Of a stretch of DNA of 64,000 bases, positions 41,146 to 53,135 are shown in pieces. Within the stretch, counting starts at the first letter, position 1, and each line of letters opens with the position of its first letter. The stretch comes from Kryptolebias marmoratus. Its lineage: Eukaryota; Chordata; Actinopteri; Cyprinodontiformes; Rivulidae. Both the position numbers and the translations under genes were made by a program. The notes under the pieces were generated by a model. It ran no database searches. It was given only the letters and a program-made list of their open reading frames with translations, and was not told the origin of the DNA. The stretch spans positions 18,329,358-18,393,357 of the forward strand of contig NC_051448.1 in the NCBI RefSeq assembly GCF_001649575.2. Reading direction: 5' to 3'.

Positions 41146-42679
41146 AAAGAATCACCCAGACCCCACCCCCCCAAAAAAAAGTTAGAATTCTGACTCCGTA
41201 GGTGACAGGTCCCTTTACCAACCCCCCACCTCGTAATTCAATATGGCTGCCCTGCGCATTTAAAAAAACTTGTTATTTTCACTTCCATTTATTTGAGCCC
41301 CATTGAATAAGTCACACACGGTACTTTAAAACCTACTTTAGGAAAGATGTTGCTACGGGGGTTGAACGGACGGAACGCAGAAACATCCACTGTTAGCCTG
41401 CATCGCTAACAACAGTTACCCTGATCACTGAGCACAACAACAAGCTAAACCTACGGTTTCTGACATGCGACTGGGACAAGTTTGTTCTGTCACGCATCAG
41501 CCAGCAACAACCTGCCAACTGTTTCTTAAGGTGGGATCACATAAGGCTGGTCTTAAGTTGCGCGGGAGGTTTTGGAGACCCCTTTAAGAAGAATGCGTCG
41601 TCCGTCGTCTACGACAAGGATGCTGGCTGTAACCTAAAACCTAGCATTTAGATGTCTCAACAGATGCTTCACTGAACAGGACTACCTATTCCACTCATCA
41701 TTATTAAGACTCAGCTAAGATATCGCTGCACAGCCACTGGTTGAGCTACAAATTCAGCCCAGATAGTACCCGAAACCAACAGCTCAAACACAAGACAGAG
41801 ATGAAGCTGTTCTCTGTTCCAGTCGAGGACTTTTCTCTGTGTCCTTACCCAACTTTCTACCTTTTCTAATACCCAAGTTGTTTGGGTGTTGAATAACGGT
41901 GAAACATTTACCCCAGCTTACGACAGATAACAGCTTTAGATGAGCCTGCTGAAGTTTGAAACTATATATAATTAATTATATATAATTTACTGAAGGTCAA
42001 AACGTGTACCACAAAATCTTAGCACCTCAGTCAAATCCAGAGGAGGGTGGTTAAAAATAACCCTCCTCCGAGCCCCGCTTGACCAGAGCTCAGCGATGCG
42101 TACACCTTGACGGGAGAATGTGACGGACAGAGGAAAGGAGCAGGCCGGATGTCCTTTGTTTTCCTCCTCCTGCCTCTGAAACCCCAGACGTTTTACCTTG
42201 CAGATGAAGAGAGTTGATAATTCAGATGTTTTTGTTGATACACCAGACCTAAGCAGCACGGAGGGGGGGGATCTTTGTCAGGTTCTAAATCAACTTGAGC
42301 ACTATTTTGCAATTGGTCTCTAATGTTCACTTCAGTTTGAGGGCATGTCCAGTAATTGAATCCATTGGGTGAACCTGAGGCATCAGGAAATGGGAATTCT
42401 GCTGTAAACCGTGTCCAGAACTGTAGCGCTGCGTTGAACCAAGCCCAACCCGACTCGGAACTCGGCAGAGCTTGGAGCATCGTGGCAATTACAAGTTGTC
42501 AGCTTTTTTTTCTCTTGATTATATCTTTGCTGAGGCAGAAGTCAGTCCCGATAAAACCAAGAAAACCAACACTGCTACTTGCAGTTCCTGTGTCCTCTGC
42601 CCGTCACCCTGCTGGTCCGGTTTAAACGGCAGACCGCAGGTGGGATCAGTTGTAGGAATCGGGACGTCTTGATGAAGGA
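41146..42679. other. Intergenic region, no gene seen
   Basis: No gene recognised. 41240-41300 resembles part of the 13300 region (CAATATGGCT, TTTTCACTTC), probably repeat interior. Confidence 0.45.
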
Positions 42680-42895
42680 TCAAGCAATGACTCTCAGCTA
42701 CTACCATACCCAATTTTAGCTCAATAGCTATAAAGTTGACTGACTTATAGTCATTTTTCTGTTTGTCAGGATAGGCTGTGGTGGCCATCTTCACTTGGGT
42801 AATGTAGATCAAATGACTGCTTTCTGAGAGTTTCACTAAAACGTGTCTGCTGGTTAACGGTTCATGAGATATTTTGCTAACAAAACACACACAAT
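42680..42895 (+). repeat. Dispersed ~300-bp repeat, one unit
   Basis: AATGACTCTCAGCTACTACC, TTTTAGCTCAATAGCTATAA, GGTGGCCATCTTCACTTGG and CATGAGATATTTTGCTAACA in family order. Confidence 0.65.
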
Positions 42896-42914
42896 TAGTT
42901 TCCCCAGGTACAAC

Positions 42915-43510
42915 CAAGTCACCAGAGTTTGGAGTATTTCTGGACACCATGGATATACAGCAGCTCGACATGGTGAAGATGGCTTGCTGAAGGTCAAAGC
43001 GAACATCAGAACGGAGGGGAAAAAAGGGATTTATGTGACTTTGAACATATCTTGGTTGTTGGTGCCAGACGAGTGTTTCAGAAACTGCTGATCTACTGGG
43101 ACTTTCACACAACCATCTCTAAGGTTTACAGAGAATGGCCAGAAAAAAAACAAATCCAGTGAGCAGCAGTTGTGTGAACTAAAATGCCTTGTTGATGTCG
43201 GAGGAGAACGGGCAGCTTCAAGGCAACCGCAGCTCAAATAACCAGTCAGTACAGCAGAAGACCACACCAGGTGCCACTCAGAACCAGCACCAAGAGGCTA
43301 CAGTTCACACAGGCTCCCCAAAATTGGACAATAAGAGATTGGTCTGACGGTTGTGCATGAAAACCCCAGTAGGTCAGACCGGCCCCGTCTGGCACCAACA
43401 ACCACGTCACGTTCAAGGTCACTCAGATCCCGCTTTTTTCCACCCTACGATGCCCAGTTTGAACTTCAGCAACTTGCATCCACCACATCTAGATGCCAAA
43501 ACTAAACTCA
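42915..43510 (+). mobile_element. Decayed Tc1/mariner-like element remnant
   Basis: The plus-strand sequence recalls a fish Tc1-like transposase region: a helix-turn-helix block (TTGTTGGTGCCAGACGAG, CAGAAACTGCTGATCTACTG, GACTTTCACACAACCATCTC), then CCTTGTTGATGTCGGAGGAG, then GAAGACCACACCAGGTGCCA and CAGGCTCCCCAAAATTGGAC. The frame is broken by stops and indels, the catalytic core is largely gone, and the remainder looks internally deleted. The class rests on recalled family sequence, not a search. Confidence 0.5.
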
Positions 43511-46500
43511 TTCCTTTATTTCCTTCATTCCTTTAGTCTGCAGCATATTTGAATGCTGGAAACAGGAGCTGGTTTTGCTCTTATCTTCTGTTGAATTAGG
43601 TTTATGAACCAACTCCAGTTAACTTCTGCAACCTTCAGTTTGTGATATAGAAAAAGGGACACCAACTTTTGACTATGAAATAGAGTTATATACGTCTGTG
43701 GTGCTTGGGAATAGAAAACAACACAAAAGGATGTGGAAAAAAGGGAAAAATACATAAACAGAGCTTCTGAGAACTCTTTGCTCAACTTTCATTTATTTTT
43801 TTTAAAAACCACAGTTAAAAAAAAACATCTAATTCACTAAAAACTGAAAATTGAACATCTTTTAAAAACAATTACAAGCAAGAAAAAAAACAAACATTGC
43901 AAATCTCCTTTAAGATGTGCTATTAAGTTTTAGTCAAATTAAATTTGACATTTTTCACACAGCAGAGAAAGTTTTATGCAGATGAAAGAAATATTTTATT
44001 CAAATTCCAAAAGCGCAGGTGTCCTTTTACTTGCGTTCGCCTTCCCACTGTTTTGTCCCACTAGCGACAATTACAGAGACATTTTAATGGTGAGAGGCAA
44101 ATATCTCAAGAGTTTCGTCTCTTAAATAGATGCAGGAAAAGTTTATCCAGCCTGACGCCAGTCTCTCACCGGGCTGCAGCTGCTGGCGCCTAGTTAAGAG
44201 TTACCGAATTGTGCGAAAACGCGCAAGTTTTTACTTAGAAAGGCCCAGAGTTCACAAGTATGTCGCACAAACTCCCAGTGAAAGTACGCGTAGTATCGCA
44301 GCGCTGTTGCACGACGTTGAGACTTGAGACCGGCACTCCACAGTCGCAAAACCTGGACGAGGCGTACGCGCAACCACTGCGCCGCTGTTGCGCAACTTTC
44401 ATGCGTCGTCGTCGCGGCAGAATTGCACATTTGACACTCGCAACTTCTTGACAGTCGCAGGGATGTTGTGCAACGATACAGTGACAGTTGTGCAATTCTT
44501 GTGCAAGACAATTGAGAAATGTGAACCGTGTAAGTACGGCGCTCCTTTCTAGGCCAGCAGCCATTTTGGTTATCGGCCGTCGAGAGATGCGGACCTCAGA
44601 GGGGGAAGTGCAGAAACTGCTTGGATGAAGACTCCAACCTGGATGAGGACCAGGCTGACCTGCTGAAGGGATGCAGCAGGTCCGTGGTCAAGAACGGCCA
44701 AGTCCCGCAGTGTGGCCCCGCGGTGCCTGTAAATGTCCGGTTCTCGTTGTCGTCGCAAACCCGTCACCGCTGACGCCTCACAAAGTTGTTTCAATTCATG
44801 CGCCTTCTTCCTTACGGAAACTGAACCGAGAAGGGTTCGAGATGAGTTCCAAACGCTGGTCAACACCATGAATATTTTAGGAGCAAATTTTGCTGCGCGG
44901 CTTTGTCGACCACGTCCTTCAACACAGGAGCAAAGCCCCTCACGCGCGAGGACGACCGACCACCCTTGCCGACTTTTCCGAAACTCCCTCACAAATGTCG
45001 GAGCCCGGCGAGACGCCGGCTTGAGCAGCTGAAGGTGAACTCTGCCATGCTGACACCCTTACAGATGGGACCGTGAGGCTCGTTTGGGGCGCAGGTTGCG
45101 ATCCATCTGCCCCGTCGTTACCGATGGCCGACAGCTCGCCTTGTCTCTGTGATGGCAACCCACAGACAGATACATTTAGCATTCTCTTACACCGCCAGCA
45201 TCCAAGGTCTGCACCCAGGCAGGCCTGGCCCACGGCACGGGCAGGGTTCTGGCTATCCCGGAGACGACAAATGCATCGCGCGGAGATGCGGGAAGATAAG
45301 TAATTTAGCACATTGTGACACTTTCACGGTCTAATTAGCCCCAGCGTTGCAGTAAACACGCCCCATTGGCCCTGCAGTTCTGGTTACTCATTAAGTATGG
45401 ATGGAGCTGGAGACGGCCAGCCTCAGCTCATCCGTCAGGACCTGACTCGTCACAGCAGAGGCTCTGCAGAACCGTCCAGAACCTCAGGAGGGAAAAAAAA
45501 AAAACGGTTCGGCACAGGCGGGCTCAGGCCCGAAACAAACCGGGGAGCCCTTTTTGTGTTGCCCTTGCGTCTCTGCAGGGGAACCAGTGGCACGTCGCGT
45601 CAATTCCCGACCACTTGCTTTACGTGCACGGTGGCAGGAAAGTGCCGAGCGGCTCTCGAGCGAAGCTGCGTGGCTCGCAGAGGGACAGCCGAGGCCTGCG
45701 CTCCTGCCTTTGACGCGGTGATGGGGATCTTCCCTTTCCCCTCTCGCCGCCGCAGCAGCAAACGTGGCCAGCGAGCTGTGATCAAACCGAGCTTTCATCC
45801 CTCCCCTCTCTCTCTCTCGCTCTCATCAGCTGGAAGGCTTCAGCAGCAGGGTGCCCCAGATTAATAAAGCGCTTCCCTCCTCCCGTCAGCGGCTTCCTTG
45901 CAACAGTGGAGCTCCGCTGACACCTACTGGCCAGAGGGGAGGCAGCAAGTGGGATAAAACACCAAAGGAAGAACTATTTAGGTGTTTGAAATACATTTCA
46001 TTAAAGAAAAAAGACACATTATGATGTCAGGCTAGTGCAAAAGAATGTCCGAATAAAACACAGCCGAGCACGCTGACTTTAAAAACTCGAGGCTTGAACG
46101 AACACCGCCACCATGAGGGAGAATCTGAACGGATTAACATAAACTCTTTTTTGAATTTCGAGAAAGTGGCATCTGAGCGCAGATCCTGAATCGATACGGG
46201 AATGTGGTGTTAATCTACTGAGTGGCCTTCTGGCAGAAATAAGAGTCTGAAGGATTGAACAGCACAGCACGCTGAAAGAGCCATTATCCGACGAGACAAG
46301 CTCAGCATTTTTCCTCCAAATAAGCCGCTTCTTTTTCTTTTTTCTAACGGGAAGTGTAGCCAGGGTTCAGCACACCCCAGGGGTGACTTAGGGTTGAGGT
46401 GACGCCGCAGACTCTCTCCCTTTGTACACTGCAGTATTATGTAAGATGGTATCTTAGCTTTTTTTGTGCTTGCTGGGCTAAATCCAATATGATATTCAAG

Positions 46501-48280
46501 TGCTTTGCACAGCTCTTAGCTTTTCTTTTTTGTCCTCATCTAAAGCCTTTTTTCTTTTTTTTTTTTTTTTTTTACAAAGTTATCTTGACTCAGGCTGAGC
46601 AGAGCAAAAAAATCTGTTATCATATAAGAGCACAGAAGGTTCTTAAAAAAATAAAACAGGAAGAAAGCTTTGAGACAAACAGAAGAACCACTCGAGCAGG
46701 GGGGCCCTCTACTCATCTGTGGAACAGAGATTTCGTTGCCGACTCCACCTCGGAACCACCTGCCTAATGTTGTCCGGGCCGCCCACGTGACTCAAAGACA
46801 GCTGCGACCCGTCAGGGTTGTGAACACAGAACCTTTGAAGGCGTCCTGCGGTGTTTGGAACCAGGATGCAGGCTCAGATGTGCTGGGTGCAGTAGGTTAT
46901 GGGGTGAGGCCTCAAATATTCGGGCCCATGTTTGTCCCTTGCAGAAGACAAACTAAACTGAGATCTGGAGGCTTTAGAGGTTGGGTCAAAGCTTCAGATT
47001 CTTCGTTGTGTTCCTTTGACCCTTCTCTGCTGCTGTGAGGCAGCAGTACCTGTCAGAAAAGCCTCCTTCACACTGGCTTATATATTTGCTACTATGGAGA
47101 ACAATTCCAACTGGAAGATGGTTGGTCTTTGCAGGTTCTTGGTGAGGTCTTCAGCATATTTAGAGCTCAATGGGCTCCCCTTTACTCATAATAGAGTACG
47201 ATAGATCCAAAATGGTTGAAAGCTTGGGCAAAATGTCTGCATCGTTGCTGGGACAGCTTGCATATGACATGCGGGGAGAGGGGGGGGGTTCACGCTCAAC
47301 GGCCTGGCCTGGCTGTTGAGAATGCGAAGCAGGACTGGTCCCGTGCCCGGGCTACAGTCATGATCGCGACCACTGAAACAGAAAGATTCTAGTATGGCCA
47401 ACCACAGCGCACTTTCACAGCAATGAGGCGACAGTGTGCCGCCGCCATCTTGGCAGGTGCTACGGAGCGTCTGCCAGCATGGCAGCAGACCACGGACACC
47501 TGAAGGGAAAAAAAACCAACCTAAACTCAGCCGAGACGCCCAATGTTTTTATTATTATCAGAGCCAATACTTCTTAGAATGGGGTATTAAGTTTCAGAGG
47601 TGAGTATTATGGCATATCACCTCCAAAATCTGTCTTGTCCATCGTGTCTGCCTACCGCTGTCAGAAACTTTTAATAAAAAAAAAAAATCTGTGTTTTACC
47701 TATGCATAGGTAAAATAATACAACAAAATACTGATACTTGTTTTCGATCACTGTTTTATGTGTGCTACAGGCCTCCTGCCCAGGTCAACCTTATAAAAAG
47801 AGGTCTTTATCTTAATGTTTTTTTTTTTATTTGGTTAAATAAATCTATTTCTAAATAATAGGGAATTTGTGTATAGGCTTCAAAACCTTACTCATCATGG
47901 TCTAAATGCTGAAATGCATGTTATATGAGGCCTAAATATTTCCAGAATAACAAGGAAAAAAAAACTCTTTCATATAAGTTTAAGTTATTATTCTAAATGC
48001 AGACTCCAGACACTGGCAGCAGAGCTCTGGTTGGACTAAGTAGAATTTAATTACTTAAAGTGCAATTATGTACTGGACTGACTGGAATGATTATAGCACT
48101 TGTTAATTTGATCGCTGAACTGAATACTAGCTAACTAGTATGAAGCGACAGTTTGTAAAGGTTCAGTTCATTATGTTCTTTTGGCCTAATGGTTGATCCA
48201 TCTGTACAGGCACAATAGTGCACCGGGGTTGGTGTTATGCAGCCACTAATGCTTGACTGGGAGGCTCATTATAGCGGACT
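43511..48280. other. Intergenic region, no gene seen
   Basis: No recognisable gene. 44190-44530 is CpG-rich with many TTGTGCAA / GTCGCA words and may be an unclassified element. 45370-45880 is GC-rich, open on both strands, without recognisable protein. A T tract lies at 46552-46574. Confidence 0.4.
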
Positions 48281-48751
48281 CTTGTCCCATATTTTCACAG
48301 TACACACGATACATGTGACGACGACGGAGCTGAACTGTGACTCGTGAGGTCGTAACGGTTGCGCGTCCAGCTCCGCCAGTCCGGGGCGTCCGCGTTATTT
48401 GGGGAAACGACCTGGCTGGTGGTCCACCGCTTCCTGTCACAGCTTCTCGTCCTTCTGTCGCAGATCCTGAGAGAGCGCGGTCTTTCCCCGATTTCCCGGC
48501 TTGTGGAATTTAGTGGAGCTGCGAGTCGTGAGGAGGACGGCGGAGCTGAAGCGACCTTTTCTGCGTCCCGTCTGTTCCAGCGCTCCTCTCAGATGCAGAT
48601 GGTAAGAGGGCAGCAAAGGGTTATTTGGTGAAAAAAAACAATTTGTTGGTTGCTTCCTTGTGGGGACAACTTTGCAAGTAACACTGTTTTTTTTTTTTCA
48701 AAGAAACTCAGAGAAGAGGTGCTGAGGACCAATCAGGAAATGTGAGTGCAC
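48281..48751 (+). other. Possible two-exon transcript start (uncertain)
   Basis: A CpG-rich stretch (48300-48600) ends in ATGCAGATG|GTAAGAG, a strong donor at 48603. About 100 bp on, a T tract and CAAAG acceptor are followed by a short exon (48704-48751) ending in a strong GTGAGT donor. If joined, the frame reads M-Q-M-K-L-R-E-E-V-L-R-T-N-Q-E before the second donor. I recognise no protein in this, and no convincing third exon. It may be a non-coding RNA or chance. Confidence 0.2.
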
Positions 48752-49600
48752 GGAAAACACGAGCACATCCTCAGGTAGGTCACACACGCCCAAGGACTGG
48801 TAAACCTAATCGAGTTTAGAAGCCGCTTCCTTTATCTCCCAGTGCTGCAGTATCTCAGCCATTTGAACATCTGATCACCGATCGATTGTTTGTCCTTTCA
48901 CGCGCTCAAAGTCAGGCAGCAACTACCTGCTGACTGTAATGTGTCAAACCAAACGATATCCGGCAGCACATCCTCTGCGTACAATCGTTGGTAAGATCTT
49001 AGAGCACCGACAGCTCATTCCTATCTTTGGAATCCCAAACGTGATCAGGGCTCTGACGTTGGATTACACTTCATTTCACGAGTTTTGAAACAAGCCGAAA
49101 AAAGAAAAACGCAGTATTTCTGCATATCACGCTCAGAGCCAAGGAGCCAAAGGTTCCATCAAACACTCAAATCTCGGCTTTGAAGTTACTGTGTGGAGCC
49201 TGATGGGGACTAGGGACAGGGTCTTCCTGCTCGCAACTAGAGTTGTTGTACTGGGAAAGTACTGGATTTAGTCCCAGTGAGTTTGGACACACTGAGCGTG
49301 GGCCACCATCTCTGCTTCATGATTCAAGGACTCAATCTGAACCTCCGCAGAACCTGTCCGATTTTCTGAACGGTTTCCAGCGCAGGTTAATCGTGGTTGA
49401 GGAGGTGGGGTGCATTGGGGGAGGGCCACAGCATAGTATTAAACCTGTGTCTGTAGCACATGCTGTGGAAAGTCGTTTCATCTGATGACTGTATGCTCAG
49501 AGGCTGGTTGAAGAAAAAGAAGAAATACATTTTTTTAAAAAAGAAGAAAAATCAGAAACATTGTGAAATCTGGAGTCTTTGCGAAATCTTTCGCAGTTAA
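48752..49600. other. Intergenic region, no gene seen
   Basis: No recognisable gene. Degraded gypsy-like sequence may extend upstream of 49640. Confidence 0.4.
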
Positions 49601-49639
49601 CGCAACCCAAGGTTCTCACAACTGGACAGTGGCCACAAC

Positions 49640-49875
49640 TAAAACGGAACCTGTGTTTCCTTGGCCCTGTGGGGTACTACCGCAGCTTTCGTTGAGGTTT
49701 CTCAACTGCGGCACCGCCACCGACAAAGTCTGACGAAAGCCGGCGCTGCGGTGAATGCGTGTGGTCGGATCTGTGTCGGCCGGCCTTCGGAAACGTTAAA
49801 GCTGCTCCGCTCCTCCTGTCCTGCACGGACCACCCATTGGAGCTCCAGGTGGGTGCCGCTTCAGCGGGATAAGTG
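49640..49875 (+). pseudogene. Decayed Ty3/gypsy pol fragment (RT-RNase H junction)
   Basis: One plus-strand frame reads FLGPVGYYRSF, then a stop, GFSTAA, CVWSDLCRPAFGNVKAA and LSCTDHPLELQVGA. This resembles the stretch after the reverse transcriptase palm where gypsy elements have FLGLxGYYRxF, W...CxxAFxxLK and a start of RNase H. Stops and poor conservation show it is dead, and it is much older than the 28.9-kb element and from a different lineage. Confidence 0.55.
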
Positions 49876-51789
49876 GGGCTGAACATCCTGGGAGCTTTTT
49901 TTTTTTTTTTTTCCACCACCCCAGGAAATGTAACTTTTATCAGCTGAACTATTCAGTCCCGAAGGAAACACTTACTCTCATGTGGACTCCACATCTGCTC
50001 CTCCCCCGTTAGCTTTCCTGGACTCACGGCATTGTCCAAATCGCAGATGTACGCATTGGTTTTTGCATTTCTTTGGTTGGGTATTCCCAACAAAGGTTCA
50101 GAAAAGATTGCGTTGGACGCTTTGTCAAAAGCACCTTGCTCTTAGCTCTCCCTCCCCCCCACTCCCTGCTGTCTCTTCTTAAATTTGAATCTCTGGGCAC
50201 CTGGAAACACTGGTGTACACGGCGAGAACGGTGGGTTTTTATGGTGCTGGCGAGTATAACTCAAAATGTTGACGGCTGCAAGTTTAATGGAATATTTTGT
50301 ATTCCCAGAGGAATTTTCAAAGTTTAACTTTAACAGGAATGTATGGGAATAAACAGGAATAAAAACCTAGAATTTAAAAGACCAAAGGTTGGCCCTGAAG
50401 ACGGCTTTTTAAATCAAAGTTGGGGGAAAATCTATTTCAGCATAATCCTGACTAAAAGAAGCAGGTTTCACTGCTGTACCATTCAATGAGAAGCACACCC
50501 CCCGTCCCCTAAAAATGATCGACTGCGTCACCTGGACATGTAGGGACAGATGGAAATGGAAACGTAAGAAGTTTGATTCAGAGTTCTAATTTTTCTTTTA
50601 ATTTTATGTGAATACAATGAAAAAAAAAAAAAAAAACATAACTGGATTATTTTTGTTCAGAGTTGTGTGCATGAATTTGGAAAAGGATTTCAACAACCAA
50701 AGAACTGCAGGAATATTGAGAATCTAATGTTCTCCATAGGTTGTGACAGTGAAGTTTTCTTTGTCATCATAAATTTAGTCATTAAATGAGCTACTTTCAT
50801 AAACTTTGGGTCAAACTCATCCCTTGCCTTTGACACTATCTGCCTTTGATCTGTTTGTTTAAATCACCCCCAGCTTCCCGTTAATTCCCCCCAACTCCAG
50901 CGGTAAGTATTTCTAACTTCCCATGTCAAGTTTCGGGAAATTTTCCACCTCCTTTGCAGCCAACAGCGAAGGTGGTCTGACCGTCCCAGAGCCGATTCTC
51001 CAGGGGAACCTTTGCAGCGTGCCGAGACGCCTTTCCCGTGGTGGCGGAGGGACGTGCGTGCAGCTTCCACTCCCCTCAAAGTGATACGAACGACATCTTT
51101 CATTCTTTGCACATGCAGTTGGCACAATTTCAAGTTTTTTTTATTGTTGCTTATGTGGAGAACAAACCATGATTTGTAAAAAGTAAAGAAAAAAAAAAAA
51201 GACAAAAAGTAAATGCCACATGAGGCTTCACCAACAAGTAATCTTTGCCGTAACACGTTTTGACAATACTGCTGGCAGGTAATACTTGATGTGAACAATG
51301 CAGAAGAAATAGGAATTCCTGTAAACAACGCAAAGAAAGACCTCTTTCAATCAAACATAACGCACTGGTACGGAGAAAGGTTGGCTGGATGGATTGTACG
51401 TACAGAAATGAGTCGTTACTTTGCCCTCGTACCTGTTTAACACATCGTAGTTGACCAAGAGTTTCGTTGTAAACAAATCAGGACAACAAAGAAAAAAAAC
51501 AAGGAGGAGGAGCGAAACCGACGGGGGGCAAAGATGGCACTAAGCTTCACAGATTTGAGGCGTCTGAGGGTTCATCACGACAGAAACGCAGCACAGACCT
51601 GTGCAATTCTTTTCTTCTTTTTTACACAACATCGATTAAAAGATCCGGGTACAATCGAGACAAAAAGAGAAATCACAAAACACACAAATGTTTCTATATA
51701 TACAGGGCAGCTCCCCTTACCGGAAGCTGAAAGTACAGATTTTAACTCGTGTTTTTGTTTGTAAGTGCAGGGGACAGGCCTTGGCTGGA
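49876..51789. other. Intergenic region, no gene seen
   Basis: No recognisable gene. T and A tracts at 49897-49912, 50620-50637 and 51188-51200. The left part may reach the end of the brms1l 3' UTR from the other side only if that is very long. Confidence 0.45.
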
Positions 51790-52387
51790 GAAGGGGTATT
51801 CCGGCTAATCTGAAGTCGGACTTGATGGAAAAGATCTCGTACCTGTTGTCGACAGCTCTTTGAACGACTTCCGTTTGGAGAAAACAAAAGCTGACATCTG
51901 CTTTAGTGAGTTTAAGACCAAACGTTTTATTGTGGTTCATAAAAAGCTATTACTGTTTAAACGTTTACGCTGTCGTCGTCTTGGCAGAAACGTTATTAAA
52001 TTCCTGCTAGAAGCTGCCTCTGCTGTTCGTGCTTACAGACAAGCACAGAACTCTACCTTGTTTTAGCTCCATATCTGTAAATCTGAGTCAAATTTTCTCC
52101 GGTCGATGAGATGTGGCAACCATCTTGAACGGGGATGACTCCAAAAATTTGTTGTGGATGCCCATCCAACAATTACTTTCTTCTTGTTTCATTAAAATCC
52201 ATCCAAGTGATTCAGCAGATATTTTGCTAACAAGAACACACACAGACACTTGCATGTTTGCATTTTATGACGACGGCCGATAAGCTGTTTCTCCAAACTC
52301 AGGTTGCTCGAGAAGCTGTATATAAAGCAGGTAAGACTATGTTCATTCACGGAATCTAACGTCAAAATAGCCAGAATATCCCTTTAA
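51790..52387. mobile_element. TIR element copy, about 600 bp
   Basis: The left end reads AAGGGGTATTCCGGCTAATC, then CTCGTACCTGTTGTCGACAG and CGTTTGGAG. The right end is the inverse: CTCCAAACTCAGGTTGCTCG, AAGCAGGTAAGACTATG and CAGAATATCCCTTTAAC. The inverted ends match over about 100 bp. The interior contains one unit of the 300-bp repeat (52060-52255). Confidence 0.65.
52060..52255 (+). repeat. Dispersed ~300-bp repeat unit inside TIR element
   Basis: TTAGCTCCATATCTGTAAAT, GTGGCAACCATCTTGAACGG, ACAATTACTTTCTTCTTGTT and AGATATTTTGCTAACAAG in family order. Confidence 0.6.
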
Positions 52388-53135
52388 CTAAACATAGTGC
52401 TGCTGCCAAACATTTTAACCAAAGAAAAAAGAAATTTAAAAATAAAGGAAAAACTTGTCATTTAGCAGAAGGATTCCCAAAGTGGATCACAGCAGAACCT
52501 TCGGGCGTTCCCGTTCCATCTCGTTACGTTCACAACGTCGCCCGTTCGCTCGAAGCTCGATGGCGTTTCCACGGCGGCACCTCCTAACCGTGCTGTTCCG
52601 GGCTCTGCGGTGACCGTAGCGGAGACGTCGCAGGTTCTCTGTAGGAAATTCAAGTTTTGACGTCACGCTCAAACCCACTGCTGACATCCTTCGCCTCGCT
52701 CCCCGACGCCGCTTCGGTCCTCCTGGTGGCGAACGCAGCGCCGAGTGAGGCTCCACCGCGCTGATGGGTCAGGATTTGATTTCTCCCCTCCTCAGCAGGG
52801 GCATAGTTTCATCTCAGAAAGGCACTCGACTGAGTTCTGCTTCACAGTTTGCTTATGCTCTGGCTTCCTCCCCCCTCCCTCCCTGTTTGTTTGTTTTGTT
52901 TTTGTTTTCTTTTTAGCAGCACTTTGCATTGATCTCCATTTTTAGAGAAAATGACACTTTGTGACCATGTTGCATTGCTATCAACACACATATACATATG
53001 TACAAGGATGGACGCGCTCCGCACACAAACTGACACCTGTCTGCGTTAAAAGACCGAAGGTGGGAAAGGGACGCCACGTGGGGGAAAGAAACGAGGAGAA
53101 ACGGTGGGTGCTGTAGTGTTTGGTGTTGATCTTGT
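52388..53135 (-). other. brms1l: brms1l 3' UTR and flank
   Basis: Downstream of the brms1l stop on the minus strand. No AATAAA is obvious close to the stop. The nearest clear minus-strand AATAAA is at 51926-51931, inside the TIR element, so the 3' UTR end is unresolved. Confidence 0.4.

Noticed and set aside
44190..45860. Overlapping long frames on both strands at 44-46 kb
   Set aside because: GC-rich DNA open in several frames, without recognisable protein or splice structure.
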